Shown here one piece after another: positions 8,741-15,811 of a stretch of 64,000 nt of DNA (the stretch's first letter is position 1; every line of letters begins with the position of its first letter). Source of the DNA: CAVRTM01 sp963696105 (GTDB lineage: Bacteria; Actinomycetota; Actinomycetes; Actinomycetales; Dermatophilaceae); assembly GCA_963696105.1 (NCBI GenBank), contig CAVOIP010000002.1:474071-538070 (forward strand), in the 5' to 3' direction. Under the pieces are notes generated by a model. The model was not told the origin of the DNA and made no database searches. It saw only the letters and a list, made by a program, of their open reading frames with translations. The position numbers and the translations under genes are program-made.

Positions 8741-8768
8741 CCCGTCGCGCGCAGGATGGAGACACCCC

Positions 8769-9569
8769 ATGAGCCCCGACACCATCAAGGGAGCAGCGCG
8801 GGAGGCGGGCGACCACCCAGCGCTGGAGATGGCTGCGCGGATCGGCTACGCGGTCAGCGGGTTGCTGCACCTGCTGATCGGATGGATCGCGTTGCAGGTC
8901 GCCTGGGGCAGCGCGGGCAGGTCGGCCGACCAGTCGGGTGCGCTGGCGTCGCTGGCCGGTAACGGGGTCGGCCGGTTCGGACTGTGGCTGGCCGTCCTCG
9001 GGTTCTTCGGGCTGGCCCTGTGGCAGGTCGTCGAGGCCGTCGGAGGCTCGTTCGGCGAGGGCATGGACGCCTGGGCCGGCCGGGGCAAGGCGGTCGCCAA
9101 GGCCGTGGTCTACCTCGTCCTGGGCTGGACCACCCTGGGCTTCGCCCGGGGCAGGCACACCAGCAGCCGGCAGCAGAGTGTCGACTTCACCGCGAAGATG
9201 CTGCACAGCACCGGTGGCCGCGTCCTGGTCGTCGTCATCGGCCTGGTCGTGATCGGCGTCGGCGGCTACCACGTGTACAAGGGGGCGACCAAGCGGTTCC
9301 TGCGTGACCTCGTCGAGAACCCGGGCACGGCCGTCACCTGGGCCGGGCAGGTGGGGTACATCGCCAAGGGCGTCGCCCTGGCCATCGTCGGCCTGCTCTT
9401 CGTCGTGGCCGGCGTGACCCGCCGGGCTGGTGCCGCCAGCGGGCTCGACGGCGCGCTGCACGCCCTGCGCGACCAGCCGCTGGGGTCGGTGCTGCTCACG
9501 GCCGTGGCCGTGGGCCTCGCGGCGTACGGCGTCTACAGCTTCGCCCGCGCGCGCTACGCGAAGGTCTGA
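8769..9569 (+). CDS. DUF1206 integral membrane protein
   Basis: A 266-residue membrane protein of the DUF1206 family. About six hydrophobic helices arranged as three similar pairs are visible (for example IGYAVSGLLHLLIGWIAL, AVVYLVLGWTTLGFA and VGYIAKGVALAIVGLLFV), each starting with the recurrent R/K-x-x-Y-x-x-x-G-x-x-x pattern of the family. Function is unknown. The ATG at 8769 follows GGATGGAG. It lies 28 nt after the polymerase stop on the same strand, so cotranscription is possible though no functional link is known. Confidence 0.9.
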   Translation: MSPDTIKGAAREAGDHPALEMAARIGYAVSGLLHLLIGWIALQVAWGSAGRSADQSGALASLAGNGVGRFGLWLAVLGFFGLALWQVVEAVGGSFGEGMDAWAGRGKAVAKAVVYLVLGWTTLGFARGRHTSSRQQSVDFTAKMLHSTGGRVLVVVIGLVVIGVGGYHVYKGATKRFLRDLVENPGTAVTWAGQVGYIAKGVALAIVGLLFVVAGVTRRAGAASGLDGALHALRDQPLGSVLLTAVAVGLAAYGVYSFARARYAKV

Positions 9570-9645
9570 CCGCCGCGCCTCCCGCGAGCCTGTGCGTGGG
9601 ACACCCGCGGCGCCAGGTGGCCAGGCGGTGTCGGCTGCCTCTGGC

Positions 9646-9675
9646 GGGCCGTATGGCCCTGACCGTCGTGCGGTC
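9646..9675 (+). promoter_or_regulatory. two adjacent inverted repeats upstream of the flavodoxin-like gene
   Basis: GGGCC-GTAT-GGCCC (9646-9659) is followed after one T by GACCG-TCGTG-CGGTC (9661-9675). Both are perfect dyads, ending 41 nt before the start of the flavodoxin-like gene. Dyads of this GC-rich form occur at sites of NarL/DevR-type regulators, but the assignment is only a suggestion. Confidence 0.4.
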
Positions 9676-9716
9676 GGGAGCACCACCGTGGAGGTGACAT
9701 CGAGGAGGAATCGGAC

Positions 9717-10199
9717 ATGCACATCGAGTACCTGCACGACTCCAGGTACGGCAACGGCGCCTCCGTCGCCGAGCAGTTCCGCGCCCACATGGCCGAGCGC
9801 GGCGCGGACGTGGACGTGCACCACATCCACGACGTCAACCCCCGCCAGGTGGCTGAGGCGGATCTGTACGTCTTCAGCAGCCCCGGCCGCATGGGCAGAC
9901 CCCGCGGCAGCATGCGCCGTTTCCTGAAGAAGCTCAGCGTGCCGGCCGGCACTCGGTACGCGGTCCTCACCACCGAGGGCGCCCCTCGCCCCGACAAGAA
10001 GACGGGCCAGCTGCCCACGGAGGAGGAGCGCGCGCGGTGGCAGCACGTGCGCCCCATCATGAACAAGCTCGCGAAGGCGCACGGCATGGTCAACGTCGCC
10101 GAGGACTGTGTGTTCGTGACCAGGATGAAGGGTCCGCTCGAGGACGGGTGGCAGGACAAGGTCGACCGGTTCGCCGACCGCATCCCCGTCAGCAGCTGA
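9717..10199 (+). CDS. flavodoxin-like protein
   Basis: A 160-residue protein with a flavodoxin-type beginning: beta strand (HIEYLHDSRYGNGASVAEQF), FMN-phosphate loop replacement DSRYGNG, then the second strand DVDVHHIHDVNP and the segment ADLYVFSSPGRMGRPRGSMRRFLKKL, matching the 60s loop region of flavodoxin-fold proteins. The phosphate-binding T/SxTGxT loop is degenerate, so FMN binding is uncertain. An excellent GAGGAGG precedes the ATG at 9717. The upstream region carries two inverted repeats. A role in redox or stress is plausible but not demonstrated. Confidence 0.72.
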   Translation: MHIEYLHDSRYGNGASVAEQFRAHMAERGADVDVHHIHDVNPRQVAEADLYVFSSPGRMGRPRGSMRRFLKKLSVPAGTRYAVLTTEGAPRPDKKTGQLPTEEERARWQHVRPIMNKLAKAHGMVNVAEDCVFVTRMKGPLEDGWQDKVDRFADRIPVSS

Positions 10200-10517
10200 T
10201 CCGGAGCTCCACCCGCACGCGGGCCCTCACCCCTGGCGCAGGGTCCGTCATCATGGCCGGCCGACATGGTCAAGATGGCGGGTTCGCGTGGGCGGCGCGG
10301 TCGCCGAACCGACGATGCGGTCCATGCTCACTGTCGCTGCCGTCCCGGCGTGCCTGGTCCTGGGCGCCCTAGCAGTCCTCCAGTGCTGGGCGCCCTGTAC
10401 GCCGTCGTCGCCCTCAGCTGAGCGAGCGAGGAGGACCAGCCCGGCACAGCAGAACGCGCGCAGCCCGGAGGCCACGCGCGTTCTGTGGGGCTTCAGCGCC
10501 GCTGCGGCCCGGGGTGG
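10200..10517. other. convergent intergenic region with no supported gene
   Basis: This 318-nt gap separates the flavodoxin-like gene from the oppositely oriented PAC2 gene. It holds a strong hairpin at 10450-10485 and an 11-nt direct repeat (CTGGGCGCCCT at 10360 and 10386). A short hydrophobic reading from the ATG at 10324 is interrupted by the 26-nt spacing of that repeat; I do not call it a gene. Confidence 0.6.
10450..10485. terminator. bidirectional terminator hairpin
   Basis: CAGAACGCGCG at 10450-10460 pairs perfectly with CGCGCGTTCTG at 10475-10485, giving an 11-bp stem with a 14-nt loop. It lies between two convergent genes, the classical place for a shared terminator. There is no long U-tract, as is common in GC-rich actinobacteria. 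Confidence 0.75.
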
Positions 10518-11432
10518 TCAGTCCTCGTCGGTCCGCTCGCGCAGGAACTGCTCGAACTCGGCACCGATCTCATCGGCGCTCGGCAGCTCGCTGACGTCCG
10601 TGGCGAGCAGGCTCGGCTTCTCGCGGCCCTCCATGTAGGTGTCGTACTGGCGCTCGAGGGCCTCCACGACGCGGCTGACCTCTTCGGAGCCGGCGACCTC
10701 ACGGGCGATCTCGGCCCGGTTGAGCCCGGCCGTCGCCGCGAGGTCCGCGGTCGGGATGCCCAGGCCGGTCGCGGCGATGAACGACTGGAGCCCCCGCAGG
10801 GCGGCATCGGCGAACTCGGACTGCGCCAGGTAGTGCGGCACGTGGACCGCGAACCCCACCGCGTCGTGGCCGCTCTCGCCGAGCCGCAGCTGCAGCAGCG
10901 CGCTGACGCTGCCCGGCACCTGGATGGTGCCGAACACCGCGCCGTCGTTGCTGCTGATCAGGCGCGGGTCGGTCGCGTGGGCGCTCTGCCCGATCGGGCG
11001 GGTGTGTGGCACCGCCATCGGGATGCCGTGGACGCTCACGGTCAAGGTCACCCCGAAGGCCTGCACCAGCTGGCGCACGGCCTCCACGACGCGCTCCCAC
11101 TGGTAGTCCGGCTCCAGGCCGTCCAGCACCAGGAACGGCTCGCCGTCGCTGTCGATGACGCGGTAGAGCACGAGCGAGGGGTCGCTGTAGCTGGACCAGC
11201 GGTCACGGTCGAAGGTCATCGCGGGGCGCCGCCCGCGGTAGTCGATCAGCTGGTCGACGTCGAAGGAGGCGACGACGGTGTGCTCGAGGGTGGCGAGGAT
11301 GTGCTCGGTCATCAGTCGCTGGGTGTGCCCGGCGTCGACGAAGCCGCCGAGCGACACCAGGAGCACGGAGGCCCGCAGCTCGCGCAGGTCGGTATCGGTC
11401 TCGAAGGAGTACAGCTCGGCGGGGTCTTGCAC
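10518..11432 (-). CDS. PAC2 family protein (proteasome assembly chaperone-like)
   Basis: A 304-residue protein of the actinobacterial PAC2 family. Recognisable segments are LLVSLGGFVDAGHTQRL, DVDQLIDYRGRRPAM, PFLVLDGLEPDYQWERV, SVHGIPMAVPHTRP and VPHYLAQSEFADAAL. A predicted helical tail follows (EEVSRVVEALERQYD). The bacterial family's job is not settled. The GTG at 11432 is chosen from homology and a GGAAGAGG upstream. The same frame is open upstream through the whole FmdB-like sequence (11433-11813) without a stop, so a 431-residue fusion is formally possible. Confidence 0.88.
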   Translation of the reverse strand: MQDPAELYSFETDTDLRELRASVLLVSLGGFVDAGHTQRLMTEHILATLEHTVVASFDVDQLIDYRGRRPAMTFDRDRWSSYSDPSLVLYRVIDSDGEPFLVLDGLEPDYQWERVVEAVRQLVQAFGVTLTVSVHGIPMAVPHTRPIGQSAHATDPRLISSNDGAVFGTIQVPGSVSALLQLRLGESGHDAVGFAVHVPHYLAQSEFADAALRGLQSFIAATGLGIPTADLAATAGLNRAEIAREVAGSEEVSRVVEALERQYDTYMEGREKPSLLATDVSELPSADEIGAEFEQFLRERTDED

Positions 11433-11813
11433 GGCAGGTCGCCTCTTCCTGGCAGGGATCGGAGGGTGTTCTCCGGTGCCAACGCCAGAAGGGGCGTGGG
11501 GATTCCGTGCCACGCCACGGTCCGTGGAACGAGGCGGCCTCCCTTCAGTGGTGGTGGCCGCCGGTCGGGAGCCGACGTCCCCGCCCGGGCCGGTCACCAC
11601 CGGCTCACCGGAGCGCGCCCGGTCGACCCGGGCTCGTTCCGCGGCGGTGGCGCCGGAGAGCGGCCCGTTCAGGGTCGCCGTACCGGGGGCGGTGTAGACG
11701 CGCCGGACCGGTGCGTCGCACGTCGGGCACGACAGCGGCGCACTCGCCTCCTCCACGGCGCGCCGGAGGTCGAAGGGGCCGCACTGTGGGCAGCGGTACT
11801 CGTAGAGGGGCAT
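11433..11813 (-). CDS. fmdB: FmdB family zinc-ribbon domain, open in frame into the PAC2 gene
   Basis: Begins MPLYEYRCPQCGPFDL and continues with APLSCPTCDAPVRRVYT; the two CxxC pairs form the zinc ribbon of FmdB proteins, which accompany formamidase/acetamidase genes. The ATG at 11813 has GGAGG upstream. FmdB proteins are about 100 residues, but here no stop occurs and the reading continues into PAC2 at 11432. Residues 60-127 look like translated spacer, low in conservation and rich in Pro, Arg and Thr. Either the two genes are fused, or a base error or mutation has removed the fmdB stop. fmdA lies 67 nt upstream on the same strand. Confidence 0.75.
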
Positions 11814-11880
11814 GTCGGGCCTCCGGGGTCGAAGAGGGGAACGGGCCGGCCCGGCGTGCCGCCGGGCCGGCCCCCGGACC

Positions 11881-13144
11881 TCACTCGGCGATCAGCTCGC
11901 GGCCGCCGCCGGCGCCGTCGGGCAGGATGTTGCGGTCGAAGATCGACAGCGGGATGCTCACCGACACCGCGCTGTTCGGGATGTCGACCACGCCGCCGAT
12001 GCGGCCGTCGATCGGCGCCGCGCCCAGGAACAGGTAGGCCTGCTCGAACGTCCAGTCCATCGCCGGCATCAGGTAGTTGATGGCGTTGAGGCAGGCCCGG
12101 CGGTAGGCGACCGTGGCGTTCATGTAGTAGTTGCGGCCGTCCTCGACGCTGATCCCCTCGAACGTCAGGAACTCCGAGTAGTTCGGGACCGACCCGGCCC
12201 GGCTTGAAGAACGGCATGTCGGTCTTGTAGCGGTCCATGCCGCCCTTGATCACGTCGAAGTGCAGGTCGATGTAGCCCGGCATCTCGATCGCGCCGCAGA
12301 AGGTGATCTCGCCGTCGCCCTGCCCGAAGTGCAGGTCGCCGATCGAGAACTTGCCACCGGACACGAACACGGGCATGTAGACCCGGCTGCCCACGCCGAG
12401 GTCCTTGATGTCGACGTTGCCGCCGTGCTCGCGCGGCGGAATGGTGCGGCACGCTTCCGCTGCGGCCCGCTTGAGGTCGTTGCCGCTCAGCGTGCCCAGC
12501 AGCGCGTCCTTGGGCTGCGGCGGCAGCGCCAGCGCCGGCACCTGCGGGGCGCCCGGCACGTCGCCGCCGTGCGCCGGGATGTCACCGGTGACCCGGTCGG
12601 GGTTCTGGTCGATCAGCGCCTGCTCCCGGCGGTTCCACTCGGCCAGCAGGTCTGCTGAGGGTGCACAGCCGAACAGGCCCGGGTGGGAGTTGCCGATGAA
12701 ACGGACGCCGGGCACGTGCCGGGAGCTGGTCCAGACGCCGTCGAGGTCCCAGATGGCCTTGGACGCCCCGGGTGAGTAGTCGGTGAGGAACCCGCCGCCG
12801 TTCTCCTTGGAGAAGATTCCGGTGTAGCCCCAGGGCTGCTCGGCGAACGGACCGATGTCGACGATGTCCACCACGAGGATGTCACCGGGCTCGACGCCCT
12901 CGATGGCGAAGGGGCCGCTGAGCACGTGGCACGGGTCGAGGTTCATGTCGCGGATGTCGTCCGCATCGTCGGTGTTGCGGACCTGGTCGTCGGTCCAGTC
13001 CTTGCACTCGATCCGGTACGTCGACCCCGGGCGCACCGTCGCCGCCGGCGGGATGTCGGGGTGCCAGCGGTTGTGGCCGGGCACGGTCTGCTGCGCCATC
13101 GGCACGCTCAGGTCGCGGTTGATCTCGAAGATGACCTCGGGCAC
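11881..13144 (-). pseudogene. fmdA: formamidase/acetamidase, one +1 frameshift near its middle
   Basis: Hydrolyses formamide or acetamide to the acid and ammonia. The N-terminal reading (GTG at 13144, AGAAGGAGCT upstream) carries the family blocks AQQTVPGHNRWHP, DILVVDIVDIGPF, GGNVDIKDLGVGSRVYMPVF, and FGQGDGEITFCGAIEMPG. After MPFFKPGRVGP at about 12190 it leaves frame. The correct continuation (NYSEFLTFEGISVEDGR, INYLMPAMDWTFEQAYLF, down to the stop at 11881) is one frame over. Removing one base, probably a C in GGTCCCGAAC, restores 420 residues, the usual family length. Both halves are otherwise undamaged, so a sequencing error is as likely as a real lesion. It clusters with fmdB and an AmiC-like sensor. 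Confidence 0.85.
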
Positions 13145-13248
13145 GGGGAGCTCCTTCTGGTGGATGGAGGGTCTGGGTCGCTGATGTTCCGGTCAGCCGC
13201 ACTCCCCGCCCCTGCACACCAGCTCGGCGTGGTCCCGCGGAGTGATTT

Positions 13249-13270
13249 CCTTCACCTAGAAAGTATTTCC
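13249..13270 (-). promoter_or_regulatory. AT-rich promoter/operator region of fmdA
   Basis: This is the only AT-rich patch in the neighbourhood. Read on the minus strand it contains ACTTTCTAGGTGAAGG, an imperfect dyad around CTAG, flanked by two GGAAAT direct repeats. It lies about 105 nt upstream of fmdA. MarR proteins often bind such dyads, and a marR gene is 1.2 kb away. The assignment is tentative. Confidence 0.35.
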
Positions 13271-13316
13271 GCGGACAGCAATGGTCAAGGCTTCTGCGGG
13301 CTCCGTCATCGCGGCC

Positions 13317-14420
13317 CTAGAGGGTGGCGATGACGTCGAACTCCAGGCCGTCGGCCCTCGCGAGGTACACCGGCTGCTCGAGGTGGTTGCCCCGCAGCCG
13401 CACCGGGCCGCGGGCCCCTTCGTAGCGCGCGGTGTCGGCGGCAGCACAGACCGACCTCACGTCGGTGGACCCCGCCCGGGTGACCAGCTCGGCCAGGAGG
13501 CGCAAGGCCTCGTAACACGACTCACCCGGGCTGTTCAGGGACGGTGCGTCGGCGCCGAAACGCCGGGTGAAGCGCGCGCCGAAGTCCAGGCTGCTCGGGG
13601 TGACCAGCGACTCGAAGTAGCCGGCGGCCGCGTAGACGCCACGCGTCGCGTCCGCACCCGAGGCGAGGAGCATGTCCTCGGTGATGAGCGGGCTGAGGCG
13701 ACAACACCGCTCGTCCAGCCCGTACGCCGCGAACTGCCGGTTGAACTGCACCGCGTCCTGCCCGACGAGCAGCATCAGCACCGCGTCGGCGGCGCTGCGG
13801 TCGAACCGTTCCAGCGTCGCCCGGAAGTCGGCCGTCCCCAGCGGCACGAAGACCTCCTCGACCAGGTCGACGCCGCACTCGGCCAGGTAGTGACGCGCGC
13901 GGGCAGCCGACCGGCGCGGCCACACGTAGTCGTCCCCGACCACGGTCCAGCGCCGCACCCCCAGGCTCTCCACCAGCCAGCGGATCGCCGGGCGCAGCTG
14001 GAGGGCGGGTGTCTCCCCGGTCAGGAACACCCCCGGCGTGTGCTCGCCCCCCTCGTAGAGGGCGCTGTAGACGTAGGGCACGTGCGGCGCGACGCAGGGA
14101 GCCAGCACCTCCCGCAGGGCCGAGAGGTGCCAGCCGGCCACCGCCTCGACCCGGCGCCCTCGCACCAGCTTCTGGACCTCCTCCGCCACCTGCACCGGGT
14201 CCCCGGACCCGTCCACCACGGTCAGCCGCAGCTCACGCCCGAGCACCCCGGGCCCGGCGTTGAGCTCCTCGGCCGCCAGCGTGGCGCACAGCTCCGACGA
14301 CGGCCCGAGGATGCCTGCCGGGCCGTGCAGCGGGATGACGAGGGCCACGTCCAGGGGCTGGTCATGGCCACCGGCCGACGCGGCAGGCCGCACCGGAGCC
14401 GAAGCAGGCGTTCGTACCAC
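13317..14420 (-). CDS. AmiC/FmdD-like periplasmic-binding-fold amide sensor
   Basis: A roughly 367-residue type-I periplasmic-binding-fold protein (VALVIPLHGPAGILGPSSEL at the N-terminus, ELNAGPGVLGRELRL, DGSGDPVQVAEEV, GWHLSALREVLAP, VPYVYSALYEGGE). The pattern resembles branched-chain amino acid/amide receptors and especially AmiC, the cytoplasmic amide sensor. There is no signal peptide or lipobox, and no permease genes are nearby, supporting a cytosolic sensing role. The GTG at 14420 follows GGGGAGG with 5-nt spacing; a GTG at 14447 in the same frame is the alternative. It sits between the fmdA cluster and marR and may sense the amide substrate, which is an inference from position. Confidence 0.78.
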   Translation of the reverse strand: MVRTPASAPVRPAASAGGHDQPLDVALVIPLHGPAGILGPSSELCATLAAEELNAGPGVLGRELRLTVVDGSGDPVQVAEEVQKLVRGRRVEAVAGWHLSALREVLAPCVAPHVPYVYSALYEGGEHTPGVFLTGETPALQLRPAIRWLVESLGVRRWTVVGDDYVWPRRSAARARHYLAECGVDLVEEVFVPLGTADFRATLERFDRSAADAVLMLLVGQDAVQFNRQFAAYGLDERCCRLSPLITEDMLLASGADATRGVYAAAGYFESLVTPSSLDFGARFTRRFGADAPSLNSPGESCYEALRLLAELVTRAGSTDVRSVCAAADTARYEGARGPVRLRGNHLEQPVYLARADGLEFDVIATL

Positions 14421-14456
14421 ATCGACCTCCCCGGGACGGACGGTCACGCCGCGGGC

Positions 14457-14478
14457 GACACCCTGGCGTTACGGTGTC
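14457..14478 (+). promoter_or_regulatory. inverted repeat in the amiC-like/marR divergent promoter region
   Basis: GACACC (14457-14462) and GGTGTC (14473-14478) are perfect arms separated by 10 nt, in the short interval between two divergent starts. This is a candidate operator for the adjacent MarR protein, by position only. Confidence 0.35.
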
Positions 14479-14507
14479 CTCAGTACTCCAGACGCCGGGA
14501 GCGCGCA

Positions 14508-15038
14508 ATGGTTCAGTCCGATGTGGACCCGGTCCTTCCCGACCTCCTCAGTCGGGTGGAGCGGGAGGTCACCCGTCGGCTCGCGGCCCTGCTCGCCGCC
14601 GAGGGGTGCACCATCGACGAGTGGCGGGTGCTGTCGCTGCTGGCCCGCACCGGAGGCCGGCCGATGACGGCGATCGCCCAGGCCACCTTGCTGCCTCCCC
14701 CGACGCTCACCAAACGGGTCGACCACATGGTCGCCGACGGCCTGGTGTACCGCCGGGTCGGCGTGGACGACCGCCGACGGGTGCTGGTGCTGCTGGCACC
14801 CCGTGGCCGCGTCGCCCACGACCGCCTCGCTCCCCTGGTGGCCCAGGAGCTGACGCACCTCGCCGACCAGGCACCCGGTGTCGATCTCGACATGCTGACC
14901 GGCCTGCTGGGCGAGCTGGTCGACGCTCTCGAGCAGGGCGCCCCGCCCGGGATCACGGCGCCTGACGCCGCGACGGTGCCGGGCCGGTCCCTGCAGGGTC
15001 CGTCCGTGCCGGCCGGAGGCGCACCCCGGGTCACCTGA
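14508..15038 (+). CDS. MarR family transcriptional regulator
   Basis: A 176-residue winged-helix regulator. The dimerisation helix (LPDLLSRVEREVTRRLAALL) precedes the winged helix: EWRVLSLLARTGGRPMTAIA, then recognition helix LPPPTLTKRVDHMVADGLV, then wing YRRVGVDDRRRVLVLL, the MarR signature DDRR. The C-terminal 35 residues are a Pro/Gly-rich tail. The ATG at 14508 follows CCGGGAG. It is divergent from the amide-sensor gene and is the natural candidate regulator of the fmd cluster. Its ligand is unknown. Confidence 0.88.
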   Translation: MVQSDVDPVLPDLLSRVEREVTRRLAALLAAEGCTIDEWRVLSLLARTGGRPMTAIAQATLLPPPTLTKRVDHMVADGLVYRRVGVDDRRRVLVLLAPRGRVAHDRLAPLVAQELTHLADQAPGVDLDMLTGLLGELVDALEQGAPPGITAPDAATVPGRSLQGPSVPAGGAPRVT

Positions 15039-15088
15039 GCCCCACGTTTGGCCCGGGCCGCGGTCTCGACGTACGCTGCTGGATGGAA

Positions 15089-15101
15089 CGAAACTGTTTC
15101 G
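15089..15101 (+). promoter_or_regulatory. palindromic TetR operator
   Basis: CGAAAC-T-GTTTCG is a perfect dyad, extended by imperfect flanks to GAACGAAACTGTTTCGTCTC. It lies 40 nt upstream of the tetR ATG. Operators of this form are typical for autoregulated TetR repressors next to exporters. Confidence 0.75.
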
Positions 15102-15140
15102 TCTCATCCAGCGCACCCGCCAGCCACCGGAGACCGGACC

Positions 15141-15779
15141 ATGCCTGACCCCACGACCTGTCGGCCCCGGATCGAGGGCGAGCGCGAGAGCGAGATCTTC
15201 GCCGCCGTGGTGGCGCTGCTCGTCGAGGCCGGCTACGACAAGCTGACCTTCGATGCCGTGGCCACCACCGTCCGGGCCGGCAAGGCCACGCTCTACCGGC
15301 GCTGGCCCACCAAGGCCGACCTGGTGCTGGACGCGGTGGCCGACCAGCTCGCCGGCCCCGAGCCGCGGGCCGAGGACGACGACACCGGCTCCCTGCGCAC
15401 CGACCTGCTCGCCCAGGCGTGCAGCCCCGGAGGCCTCTGCGACGACTTCCCCGCCGTGCTCGGCGCCCTCGTGCCGGCGATGCACCGCGACGCCGAGCTG
15501 TTCGCCGCGTTCCGGCGGCGGTTCGTCCAGCCCAAGCTCGACCGGGCGCTCGCCGCATTCGAGCGGGCCACGGAACGCGGAGAGGTCGGGGCGGACGCCG
15601 ACCTCCACCTGCTGGCCAACCTGCTCCCGGCCATCTGCGTCCACGACATGTTCGTCTTCGACATCCACGCCACCCCCGAGCGCGTCGTCCACGTGCTGGA
15701 CAGCGTCGTCCTGCCCGCAGCGCGCGCCACCCTGGGCCACGAGCCGGCAGCACCGGCCGCGGTCCGCAAACTCCCGTGA
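15141..15779 (+). CDS. TetR/AcrR family transcriptional regulator
   Basis: A 212-residue TetR repressor. The helix-turn-helix spans about residues 15-60: EIFAAVVALLVEAGYDKLTF, then DAVATTVRAGKATLYRRWPTK, the classical ATLYRRW recognition helix. The variable C-terminal ligand domain has the form seen in TetR_C_16/AcrR-like proteins (LLAQACSPGG, AVLGALVPAMHRDAEL). The ATG at 15141 is chosen because it keeps the full helix-turn-helix. The dyad 40 nt upstream is its probable operator, and a DHA2 exporter gene follows after 32 nt, so the two genes probably form a drug-inducible operon. Confidence 0.92.
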   Translation: MPDPTTCRPRIEGERESEIFAAVVALLVEAGYDKLTFDAVATTVRAGKATLYRRWPTKADLVLDAVADQLAGPEPRAEDDDTGSLRTDLLAQACSPGGLCDDFPAVLGALVPAMHRDAELFAAFRRRFVQPKLDRALAAFERATERGEVGADADLHLLANLLPAICVHDMFVFDIHATPERVVHVLDSVVLPAARATLGHEPAAPAAVRKLP

Positions 15780-15811
15780 ACCCCGTGAACCCCGTGAAAG
15801 GACCGGACGCC

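Noticed and set aside
10288..10638. Short plus-strand gene with a hydrophobic start (LTVAAVPACLVLGALAVL)
   Set aside because: It has no Shine-Dalgarno, runs through the terminator hairpin and into the antisense of PAC2. A cleaner end exists only if a 26-nt duplication is collapsed, which is not enough support.
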